A stretch of 27,346 nt of DNA, taken from NCBI GenBank assembly GCA_035547895.1, contig DASZTT010000041.1, positions 1 through 27,346 of the forward strand, written 5' to 3'. The stretch is from 66-474 sp035547895 (lineage in GTDB: Bacteria > Pseudomonadota > Gammaproteobacteria > Xanthomonadales > Rhodanobacteraceae). A program made the position numbers and the translations under genes. Positions within the stretch are counted from its first letter, which is position 1, and each line of letters starts with the position of its first letter. This document shows positions 16,217 to 23,924 of the stretch, piece by piece. The notes under the pieces are model-generated. The model saw nothing but the letters and a program-made list of their open reading frames with translations. It was not told the origin of the DNA and ran no database searches.

Positions 16217-17334
16217 GTGCAGACATCTTCTGGGCTGCCATCGCCCTCGTCGTTTACACCTTTGCGTTGTATCCCCTGCTGGCGGCGATGCTCGCGCGCG
16301 GGCTGGGAAATACGCCGCGCTGCGCACCAATTGCGCCGCCCTTGACGGTGGTCGTGGCGGCTTACAACGAAGCCTCGCGCATTGCTGCGCGCGTGCGCGA
16401 CATTCTCGAACAGGATTATCCGGCCGGGAACTTGCGCGTCGTGGTGGTGGATGACGGCAGCAGCGACGGCACGGCGACCGCGGCGGAAGTGGGTGATCCG
16501 CGGGTGCGCGTGGTTCGGCTGGTGGACAATGCCGGCAAGGCCGCTGCCTTGAATGCCGGCGTTGCCGCCACGGAAACCGACCTCGTCGTCTTCGCGGATG
16601 CACGTCAACGGTTCGCTCCCGGCGCCTTGCGCAGCTTGGCCGAACCCTTTGCCGATCCCGCGGTAGGCGCCGTCAGCGGCGAATTGGTCATCGAGTCCGA
16701 CTCGCCCGGCCGTGCCGCCGACATCGGCCTTTACTGGCGCATCGAAACGATCTTGCGCGAGAGCGAGGCGAGACTCGGCTGGCTACACGGCGTCAGCGGC
16801 GCCATCCATGCCATGCGTCGGGACCTGATTCCGACGCTTCCATCAGGATTGATCCTGGACGACATGTATTTCCCCGTGACTGCACTATTCGCCGGGAAGT
16901 GGGTCTGGATGACGCGCGACGCGCTCGCACTGGACAGCGGCAGCATGCACGAATCCGAAGAGTTTCGACGCAAGGTGCGCACGCTGGCTGGCAATTGGCA
17001 ACTGATGCGGGCGTTGCCCCGGCTGCTCAATCCGTTCACCAACCCGGCCTGGTTCGCCTTCGTCTCGCACAAGCTGTTGCGGCTGGTGGCGCCGTGGGCG
17101 CTCATCGCCGCCCTGGTGGCATCGGCAGTTGCGGTGCCGAGGTTTTACCTGGTGCTGTTTGCACTACAGGTACTGGCGTATGCCGTGGCGGCGCTGGCGA
17201 TTTTCCGTCCGCAAGCCGCCAGGCGCATTCCGCTGGCGGGCACCATGGGGACCTTCGTCATGCTGAATGCCGCCGCCTTCTGGTCGCTGCCGGCCTGCCT
17301 CATGCAACCACGCCGGTTGTGGAAAAAACATTGA
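16213..17334 (+). CDS. Glycosyltransferase family 2 with membrane segments
   Basis: A 373-residue GT-A glycosyltransferase of the processive-type GT2 architecture: one N-terminal TM (about 7-27), a cytoplasmic catalytic domain, then three to four C-terminal TM segments (about 290-365). Motifs are VVVAAYNEASR (47-57), VVVDDGSSDGT (77-87, D80/D81), FADAR (128-131, a DxD-like site), GVSGAIHAMRRD (193-204), LDDMYFP (215-221) and GNWQLMR (260-266, in the place of the QxxRW motif). Family members make beta-linked chains or add sugars to lipid carriers. It is the last gene of the operon. Its ATG overlaps the deacetylase stop (ATGA), and an in-frame upstream ATG at 16036 is rejected. The convergent GT4 gene ends seven bases away with no visible terminator. 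Confidence 0.9.
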   Translation: MSADIFWAAIALVVYTFALYPLLAAMLARGLGNTPRCAPIAPPLTVVVAAYNEASRIAARVRDILEQDYPAGNLRVVVVDDGSSDGTATAAEVGDPRVRVVRLVDNAGKAAALNAGVAATETDLVVFADARQRFAPGALRSLAEPFADPAVGAVSGELVIESDSPGRAADIGLYWRIETILRESEARLGWLHGVSGAIHAMRRDLIPTLPSGLILDDMYFPVTALFAGKWVWMTRDALALDSGSMHESEEFRRKVRTLAGNWQLMRALPRLLNPFTNPAWFAFVSHKLLRLVAPWALIAALVASAVAVPRFYLVLFALQVLAYAVAALAIFRPQAARRIPLAGTMGTFVMLNAAAFWSLPACLMQPRRLWKKH

Positions 17335-17341
17335 CCACTCG

Positions 17342-18535
17342 TCATCTGGCGGACGGCTGCCCGGCAATCACCTGCTCGAAGAATTCCAGCATGCGTGCAG
17401 TGTCATTCTCCCAGTTGTATTCCTGGGCAACGGCCCGGCGGCCATTGGCGGCCATGGTCCGATAATCGGCGTCCACCAGTTGCAATATCGCATTCGCCGC
17501 GGCTTCGGGGTCGCCACCCCGATACGCGACGCCGCACTGGAAATGCTCCATCAGCCGCACCATGGGACCCTGGGCGGTGAAAAGAAAAGGCCGCCCGCAG
17601 GCAGCGTAATCGAAGTATTTGTTGGCGATTGCGTTCTCTGAAAATTCGCTGAGCTCACAACAGCACACGCCAAAATCGATATCGGTATAAAGACGATCAA
17701 TATCGGCATGGGTAAAGGGGCCGCTCATGGTGATCCTGTCGCCATGCCGCAGTCTCGCAATCTCCGCGCGCAGGTCTGATTCGGATTCGCCGAATCCCGC
17801 AATATCAAGCTTGATGGCTGGATTTTTTTCGGCTGCGATATCAAAGCCGCGCAGCACCGTGACGAGGTCACGATCCTGGCTGATCATCCCGTGGTAACCG
17901 AACCGGATATCAAGAGGATTGCGCGACTTTTCCGGAATATGGGCGAAGCGTGCCTTGCTGGGCGTATTGAAAATGATCTCGATCTGTCCGGGGGGAACCT
18001 GATACTGCCGCTGCAAGCGCTCCTTCTGTTCCTGGCAGACCACCAGGATGCCATTTGCCCGTGAGACGCCTTTGCGCTCGATCAGATCAGGGACACGCAG
18101 GGTCGAGACCAGCAAATTCAAAAGTGGATTCGTGTTGTAGCGTTTCCAGCTGCGCATCCCTGCGGGATAGTGTTCGGCCATGTCGAGCACCCATGGGATG
18201 CCGGCTTTGTGCGCGGCATCGGCCGTGAAGAGGGCCATGGGCACGTCGCGCGCGATCAGCAAATCGGGCTTGAATGCTTTTACCCGCGCATCCAGCAGGC
18301 TTTGCCAGAGGGGATTTCCGGGTACCGGCAGCGAGATCCAGCGCGGGCGCTGCGGACCTACCCGGTGGATCCCCATTCCGTCCGTTTCGGCAACGCTGTC
18401 CTGGTCGGATCCGCGCCTGGCGACAATTTCGACTTCCCAGCCATGCTGGTGCAATGACGTGCAGAATTTGTCGACCCTGATGTCCCAGGGATAAGGCGCC
18501 TGCCGGACATACAAAGCACGCTTTGGAACACCCAT
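17342..18535 (-). CDS. Glycosyltransferase family 4 (GT-B), third, minus strand
   Basis: A 397-residue GT-B glycosyltransferase. The N-terminal domain opens RALYVRQAPYPWDIRVDKFC and contains LDMAEHYPAGMRSW. The donor domain begins after IEIIFNTPSKARF and carries RFGYHGMISQDRDL, LDIAGFGESE and ENAIANKYFDYAACGRPFLF; the EX7E motif of GT4 is altered here (Asp in FDYAACG where Glu is usual). A strong ribosome binding site, AAGGGGAG, lies eight bases before the ATG. It follows the first flippase gene by 109 bases on the same strand and may be cotranscribed with it. Base composition is visibly lower in GC than the flanking genes (for example 17641-17700 has 25 G+C of 60), a hint of separate acquisition. 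Donor sugar is unknown. Confidence 0.9.
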   Translation of the reverse strand: MGVPKRALYVRQAPYPWDIRVDKFCTSLHQHGWEVEIVARRGSDQDSVAETDGMGIHRVGPQRPRWISLPVPGNPLWQSLLDARVKAFKPDLLIARDVPMALFTADAAHKAGIPWVLDMAEHYPAGMRSWKRYNTNPLLNLLVSTLRVPDLIERKGVSRANGILVVCQEQKERLQRQYQVPPGQIEIIFNTPSKARFAHIPEKSRNPLDIRFGYHGMISQDRDLVTVLRGFDIAAEKNPAIKLDIAGFGESESDLRAEIARLRHGDRITMSGPFTHADIDRLYTDIDFGVCCCELSEFSENAIANKYFDYAACGRPFLFTAQGPMVRLMEHFQCGVAYRGGDPEAAANAILQLVDADYRTMAANGRRAVAQEYNWENDTARMLEFFEQVIAGQPSAR

Positions 18536-18644
18536 GCCGCAAACTCCCCTTGCTCGTCACGGCAGTCCAGGCCACCGGTGGAAGCGCCATGCTATCAGCC
18601 GCGTTCGGATGGTGTGCACCGCTTGCCTTGGCGCTGCAACAACA

Positions 18645-20144
18645 TCATTGGGACCTGCCGAACCACGGCCCCTGCAAGCGTTGCCATTGTCCCGACAGCA
18701 TCTCCCGCAGGCCGCGGTCAAGAACGAGTGCCGGTCCTACGAACAGCACCGACAGCAGCGACCCCATCACTGCCAGTCGCGCGACATGCGTGGTGGTACC
18801 GAACAGGTGCGTGGACCACGCTGCGAGCAGAACCGCGGCGCCCAGCGCAAGGGCGGTGGCCGTCGCACGGACCGGGGGTAGCGCGAACAGATTGCGGGGA
18901 CAGGCCACCGCGTTCCCAATTCCAAGCACGACGGCACTGCCCAGCGTTGCGTAGACCGCTCCCATCACGCCAAAAACAGGGATCAGAACCAGATTGAGGA
19001 CAACGTTGGCGACCGCAGCCAGCAAGGTCAAAACGAAGACCGTCATCGAGCGTTTGTACAGCTGCAGCCCGGACGTGCACAGCTCGAACAGGCCGCCCAC
19101 GACGAACATGAGTGACAGGACCACGAAAATCGGCACCGATTCTGACTTGCTCGGGCCGGACAGCAGCAGGAATCCGTCCTTGCCGACCATCAGGAGCGCT
19201 GCCACCACTGCCGCGACCACGTACACCAGCCCATGCAGGATTCGCCGCTTGGTGCGCAACACCGCGGCCGCGCCTTCGGTCTCGAACTGACGGATGCTGA
19301 CCTGTGTATAGCTGAGATTCAAGGCCGCGTGCAGCATGACGCTGAATTGAAGTGCAAGGCTCGCCCCTACGTTGTAGACGCCGACCGCGGCCATGGAGCC
19401 GGTCAACCCCTCCAGCATCAACCGATCCACCGACACCAGCAGGATCGCGGTGATCTCGTTGGCCATCAACGGCACGCCGTAGCGCATGCCCGCGTACACA
19501 CGCCGCCAGTCACGATTCACCCAGTGCATGGGTACGTGCTGGCGCAGCAGCCACAGGGTCAGCACCATTGCCATCAGCAACTCGACAACGAGGCGCCCCG
19601 TGTACACGCCGAGCGCGGTACGGCTGAGGAAACAAACAATGCCAAGCACCGCCCCGACACTCAGCCAGCGGCTGCTGATGTTGACCAGCACGTTCAATCC
19701 GGAACGTTCACGGGCCGCCATCAGCGCAGTCAGCATGCTGATCCAGATCGTGGGCAGCAAGGACGCCAATGCCATCCACGCCGTTGCGTCACCCGCGAAC
19801 CGCCGGAACGGCGCAAGGAAGGCCAAGGCAAGCATGGCCAGCGACCAGAGCACGCAACTGCCAAGGAACGGAATCAGGATCTGATTCGTACCGTAGCTGG
19901 CCATCACGCCGGCCCCGCCACGATGGGGATAAAGGCGCAGGATGGCCTGCTGGCCACCCATCTTGAACAGGGCAGCCAGCAACAGCAGCGCGCTGTCGAA
20001 AATGCCCAGCATGCCGTACTGGGTATAGTCCAGCAGGCGAGCCATGACCGGGAACGAGACGAAGCCGGCCAGCATGACCAGCACGCCACCCAACGAATAA
20101 CGCAGGAAATGCGTGCCGACGCCGGGCCGCATTGCGTCAGCCAT
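18645..20144 (-). CDS. Wzx-like polysaccharide flippase (MOP superfamily), first copy
   Basis: A 499-residue polytopic protein with about 12-14 hydrophobic segments, of the polysaccharide transporter (Wzx/RfbX) branch of the MOP superfamily. It would flip undecaprenyl-linked repeat units across the inner membrane. Key stretches are FLRYSLGGVLVMLAGF at the first helix, RLLDYTQYGMLGIFDS, RLYPHRGGAG, RYGVPLMANEI with VDRLML, and IPVFGVMGAVYATL. It aligns nearly without gaps to the flippase at 23925-25406, including the first 16 residues, which supports the chosen start. A GGAAAG ribosome binding site precedes the ATG. It is divergent from the A-T-TE gene across a 278-base gap. Having two such paralogues in one locus is unusual. 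Confidence 0.92.
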   Translation of the reverse strand: MADAMRPGVGTHFLRYSLGGVLVMLAGFVSFPVMARLLDYTQYGMLGIFDSALLLLAALFKMGGQQAILRLYPHRGGAGVMASYGTNQILIPFLGSCVLWSLAMLALAFLAPFRRFAGDATAWMALASLLPTIWISMLTALMAARERSGLNVLVNISSRWLSVGAVLGIVCFLSRTALGVYTGRLVVELLMAMVLTLWLLRQHVPMHWVNRDWRRVYAGMRYGVPLMANEITAILLVSVDRLMLEGLTGSMAAVGVYNVGASLALQFSVMLHAALNLSYTQVSIRQFETEGAAAVLRTKRRILHGLVYVVAAVVAALLMVGKDGFLLLSGPSKSESVPIFVVLSLMFVVGGLFELCTSGLQLYKRSMTVFVLTLLAAVANVVLNLVLIPVFGVMGAVYATLGSAVVLGIGNAVACPRNLFALPPVRATATALALGAAVLLAAWSTHLFGTTTHVARLAVMGSLLSVLFVGPALVLDRGLREMLSGQWQRLQGPWFGRSQ

Positions 20145-20249
20145 TTCGGCTTTCCGATTTCATCGCCCCGGATTCATCGCTCGAGCTGTCCTCGCAACGG
20201 CCAGTCTAACGAGCCCGTCGGTCCGTCGGCAGGAGTTCAAGAACCCGCT

Positions 20250-20278
20250 TTGGCGCCTTGCGTTTCGGGGTATACACT
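20250..20278 (+). promoter_or_regulatory. Candidate sigma-70 promoter for the A-T-TE gene
   Basis: In the 278-base gap between the divergent flippase and A-T-TE genes, TTGGCG (20250-20255) and TACACT (20273-20278) are 17 bases apart, a fair -35/-10 pair. The overlapping TATACA at 20271 is an alternative -10. A perfect 10-bp palindrome, GCTTCGAAGC (20285-20294), lies where transcription would start and could be an operator. The untranslated leader would be about 140 bases. The match is modest and unproven. I found no clear small gene in the gap. Confidence 0.35.
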
Positions 20279-20422
20279 CGCCCGGCTTCGAAGCAGAAGC
20301 GGGCCCGGACCGGTCGCGCCACGAGAGCTGCTGCCCCGCCCCCATCCACGAGACTGGAACGGGATTTGCATCGTTGATCGAATCCTGAAGCACGTGTCCG
20401 GCTGCCCGCGTTCCATGCACAA

Positions 20423-23068
20423 ATGCGACCATCGGCAATGACCTCGGCGACGATATCCGGCACGGAGGAAACCTTGTCAGGCGCGCCGGCTCCTTGCGGC
20501 ACGGTCCCGGGATTGATCGCGGCACAAGCCGCGCGCACCCCTGAGCGAATTGCCCTCGCGTGGGGGGGCGGCGATGCATGGACGTACAGGCAACTCGCAG
20601 CGCAAGTCGACGCGATCGCGGAAGCCCTGGTCGAGCACGGCGTCGCACAGGGAGACCTGGTGGGCGTGTACATGCCGCGCCGCCCGGAAATGGTGGCAGC
20701 GACGCTCGGCGTGATGCGCGCCGGCGGCGCCTACGTGGCGCTTGATCCGGCTTTTCCGGACGAGCGCCTGCGTTACATGGCTGAGCATTCGGGCCTTCGT
20801 CATATCCTCACCTGGAGCGAACCCGATGTGCCGCCTGCACTGTCCGCGGGACGCACCGTTTTTGCCCTCGACCGGTTCGATCCTGCAAGTGCGCCCTATG
20901 CGCTGCTGCCGCGAGTCAATGGAGAGGATCTCGCTTACGTCCTGTACACCTCGGGTTCGACGGGCCAGCCAAAGGGCGTGCGCATTCTCCAACGCAACCT
21001 CGTCAATTTCCTGACCAGCATGCAGCAATCGCCCGGCATCGAGGCGGACGACGTGTTGTGCGCGGTCACTACGCTGTCGTTCGACATCGCCGCGCTGGAG
21101 CTGTATCTGCCCTTGCTTGTGGGTGCGCGTGTCGTGATCGCGACCGAAGACGAGCAGGTCGATCCGAACGCGCTCGCAACCTTGCTCGACAAGCATGCGG
21201 TGACGGTGCTGCAGACCACGCCGACGCTGCTGCGCCTGTTGATCGACAGCGGCCGCGTGCAGGAAGTGCGCGGCATGAAGTTGCTGATCGGCGGCGAAGC
21301 CATGCCGCGTGCGCTGGCCGAAGCGATGCTTTCTGAATGCGGCGAACTCTGGAACATGTACGGCCCCACCGAAACCACGGTCTGGTCGACCATTCGGCGC
21401 GTCGTCCACGGCACCGGACCCGTTCCGCTCGGCAAACCCATCTCCAACACCTCGGTTCACGTCCTCGATCCGTCGTTGAGTCCGGTTGCCGAAGGCGTGA
21501 TTGGCGAGATCTGGATCGGCGGTGCTGGCGTCGCGGATGGCTATCTCCATGATCCGCACAAGACCGGCGAATGCTTCATTCCCGATCCTTTCACAAGAAA
21601 CGCTTCACGCCTCTACCGCACCGGCGACCTCGGCAGCCTGCGCAATGGTGTCCTGTATTTTCACGGCAGGGCCGATGACCAGATCAAGCTGCGCGGCTAC
21701 CGGATCGAACCCGGTGACATCGAGGCGCACGCATTGGCCGTGCCCGGCGTGCGGCAGGCGGTTGCCGCCCTGCGCGAGATCGATGAAGGCGACAACCGGC
21801 TCATCCTCTACGTCACCGCAGAACCGGACCCGTCATTGCCGGAGCGGTTGCGCGCTGTGCTGCGCGAGAGCTTGCCGGCTTACATGCTGCCTCAGCACAT
21901 CGAAGTAGTCGAAGACCTGCCACGTACTCCGAATGGCAAAATCGATCGCAAGGCACTCCCGGTTCCGGGTGTGCTCACGGGCACGAGGAAATCCGTGCGG
22001 CCATCCGCATCGGAGCCGCTGGAGTCGGCGCTGGCGGCGATCTGGTCCGATCTGTTGAAGAGGCACGACATCGGGCCGAATGACGATTTCTTCGACATGG
22101 GCGGTGATTCGCTCCTGGCCGTCCGTGCGTTCGAACGCATGCAGGCGCTGACCGGGATCAACCTGCCGCTGGCGACCCTGCTGGCTGCGCCCACCATCGC
22201 CGGGCAAGCGGCAGCATTGCGCGCGGCCGGCGCGAAGGAACCCTCTGCGGGAATGTCTTTCGGCGACGATGACGTGGAACGCTGGTCGCCGCTGGTACCC
22301 ATACACGCATCCGGCAAAAAGCCGCCGTTGTTCCTGCTGCACGCGATCGGCGGCAACGTGCTGAACTACGTTCCGCTGGCACGCGCATTGGGTTCCGATC
22401 AACCGGTTTACGGCATCCAGGCCGTCGGGCTCGATGGCGTGACGCCCCCACTGGATTCGCTGGAGGCAATGGCCGAGCGCTACCTTGCCGGAATCCGGCA
22501 GGTGCAGCCGCATGGCCCGTACTTCCTTGCGGGTGGTTCCATGGGTGGAATGATCGCGTACGAAATGGCGCTGCAATTGCGCGCGCACGGCGAAGCCATC
22601 GCACTGCTGGCGATGATGGACACCTATGGTCCCGACTATCGACGCACCGATGCGGAACCGCAAACCGCCGCGCCGATACGCATCGCCATCGGACTCGTGG
22701 CGCGACTGCGCCGCATGATCGATACCGCGCGGATCCGACGGGCGCGCGCAAGCAACAAACCGTTGCCGCGCAGCCTGCGTTACCGCGAAATCGAGCGTGC
22801 CCATTATCGGGCGCTGGTGGCCTACCATCCCCGAATCTATGATGGCCAGGCCGTGCTGTTTCGGGCGTCCGCCCAGCCGCGCAACACCCGCCCGACGGGC
22901 ACGCTGGGTTGGTCGCGCTACATGCCGCGCGGTATCGAGGTCATCGACTTGAACGCTACCCACGACGACCTGATCGAACAACCCGAGCTGGCACGCCGCC
23001 TGCGCGCGGTACTCGAACGTGCGCAGGCCTTGGTGGAACCTTTCCACGAATCGTCTTCGCTGGGATGA
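20423..23068 (+). CDS. NRPS-like single module: adenylation - carrier - thioesterase
   Basis: An 881-residue protein with three domains and no condensation domain. The adenylation domain (about 28-512) has YTSGSTGQPKG (175-185), LSFDIAALELY (218-228), GGEAMP (290-295), NMYGPTETT (311-319), YRTGDLG (398-404), KLRGYRIEPGDIE (422-434) and K506 in NGKIDRKAL. The carrier domain (about 533-600) has DMGGDSLL with S563 as the phosphopantetheine site. The type I thioesterase (about 622-870) has HAIGG (640-644), S706 in GGSMGG, D733 and H847 as the likely triad. Pocket residues read by alignment to GrsA-A give D221, I222, L225, Q264, L288, G290, M312, V320, W321, K506. By recall this differs from a known glycine code at two positions. 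All catalytic residues are present, so it looks functional. Either of two close Mets (20423 or 20438) could be the start. All its neighbours face the opposite way. Glycyl modification of the polysaccharide is a guess; a free small product is equally open. Confidence 0.9.
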   Translation: MRPSAMTSATISGTEETLSGAPAPCGTVPGLIAAQAARTPERIALAWGGGDAWTYRQLAAQVDAIAEALVEHGVAQGDLVGVYMPRRPEMVAATLGVMRAGGAYVALDPAFPDERLRYMAEHSGLRHILTWSEPDVPPALSAGRTVFALDRFDPASAPYALLPRVNGEDLAYVLYTSGSTGQPKGVRILQRNLVNFLTSMQQSPGIEADDVLCAVTTLSFDIAALELYLPLLVGARVVIATEDEQVDPNALATLLDKHAVTVLQTTPTLLRLLIDSGRVQEVRGMKLLIGGEAMPRALAEAMLSECGELWNMYGPTETTVWSTIRRVVHGTGPVPLGKPISNTSVHVLDPSLSPVAEGVIGEIWIGGAGVADGYLHDPHKTGECFIPDPFTRNASRLYRTGDLGSLRNGVLYFHGRADDQIKLRGYRIEPGDIEAHALAVPGVRQAVAALREIDEGDNRLILYVTAEPDPSLPERLRAVLRESLPAYMLPQHIEVVEDLPRTPNGKIDRKALPVPGVLTGTRKSVRPSASEPLESALAAIWSDLLKRHDIGPNDDFFDMGGDSLLAVRAFERMQALTGINLPLATLLAAPTIAGQAAALRAAGAKEPSAGMSFGDDDVERWSPLVPIHASGKKPPLFLLHAIGGNVLNYVPLARALGSDQPVYGIQAVGLDGVTPPLDSLEAMAERYLAGIRQVQPHGPYFLAGGSMGGMIAYEMALQLRAHGEAIALLAMMDTYGPDYRRTDAEPQTAAPIRIAIGLVARLRRMIDTARIRRARASNKPLPRSLRYREIERAHYRALVAYHPRIYDGQAVLFRASAQPRNTRPTGTLGWSRYMPRGIEVIDLNATHDDLIEQPELARRLRAVLERAQALVEPFHESSSLG

Positions 23069-23071
23069 CGC

Positions 23072-23893
23072 TCATTCCGTCGAAGCGGTTGTCGTGGGTG
23101 CGTGCTGCTTTCCCCCGTGCGGCTCCTGGGATTCTTCCAGCTGCCGGTGGTGCTTCCACTCCAGCAGTCGATAGACGAGGCTACCAACCCATTCATGGGT
23201 GGCCTTGTCGGCCTTGTCAAGCGATGAGCTTCGCGGCAGGAAATAGCCGATATGCATACTGGGCGCTTCGTACAACGAGCCGCTCGGCCACGCGCACGGC
23301 TCGAAGCCCCAGGCCCGGAATGCACCCAGGGCGCGCGGCAAGTGCAGTGCGGAGCTGACCAGCCAGATGCGCTTGGGTACCGCGGATGGGAGTGCGGCGA
23401 CGTCACGCGCATTCTCCCAGGTGGTGTTCGATCGGGTTTCTTCGGTTATCGACTTCGCCGGAACGCCCATTTGCTGGGCGAGGTTCCCGAGCACCACGGC
23501 TTCCGGTACGTGCCATGAGCCTCCGGAAATGACCAGGCGTGCGCCGGGCGTGTGGCGCCATAGCCGGATCGCCCCGAGCAGTCGACGAACGCTGCCCACG
23601 TTGAGTGCGGCAAAGTCGTCCGCGGAGCGCGGCGCACGCTCCGCGCCGCCCGACAACACGACGATCGTGCTCGGCGCGGGCGCCTTGCATGCCGTGGGAG
23701 GGGGCACCCGTGATTCGATCGACAAGACCAACAGATTGGCGCCGAGCGGCGACATGATCACCAGCGCCAATACCTCCATCGCGACGCCGGCAAGGCGAAC
23801 GGCTCGCGGCAAGCGCCGCCACGCCAATACAAGCAGAAGTGCGATCAGAAGTGCCCACGTCAGGGGCGACAGTAAAAAGTCGTCCCACTTCAT
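23072..23893 (-). CDS. DUF218/YdcF-ElyC-SanA family membrane protein
   Basis: A 273-residue inner-membrane protein with two N-terminal hydrophobic segments (about 9-25 and 33-55) and a DUF218 domain (about 76-225). Family marks are IVVLSGGAER (77-86), LVISGGSW (120-127), ITEETRSNTTWENARD (149-164) and IWLVSSALHLPRA (176-188). Relatives such as ElyC and SanA affect cell-envelope integrity and undecaprenyl-linked polymer metabolism in E. coli, but no reaction is established. In this locus it may influence carrier-lipid or polymer handling. The C-terminal 35 residues are hydrophilic and low in complexity. It lies 31 bases after the second flippase on the same strand, so cotranscription is likely, and converges on the A-T-TE gene with three bases between the stops. 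No good ribosome binding site is visible. Confidence 0.87.
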   Translation of the reverse strand: MKWDDFLLSPLTWALLIALLLVLAWRRLPRAVRLAGVAMEVLALVIMSPLGANLLVLSIESRVPPPTACKAPAPSTIVVLSGGAERAPRSADDFAALNVGSVRRLLGAIRLWRHTPGARLVISGGSWHVPEAVVLGNLAQQMGVPAKSITEETRSNTTWENARDVAALPSAVPKRIWLVSSALHLPRALGAFRAWGFEPCAWPSGSLYEAPSMHIGYFLPRSSSLDKADKATHEWVGSLVYRLLEWKHHRQLEESQEPHGGKQHAPTTTASTE

Positions 23894-23924
23894 GGAAAAC
23901 GACCCGCTTTGCCGTGCCCGGACA

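Noticed and set aside
20250..20262. TTGGCGCCTTGCG as a second sigma-54 promoter, before the A-T-TE gene
   Set aside because: The GG and GC elements are only about 7 bases apart, not the 11 needed, so RpoN could not use it.
19233..20441. A 402-codon open frame on the plus strand antisense to the first flippase
   Set aside because: The flippase on the other strand has a clear transmembrane pattern and a full-length paralogue. The plus-strand product is His/Gln/Arg-rich and matches nothing I recognise.
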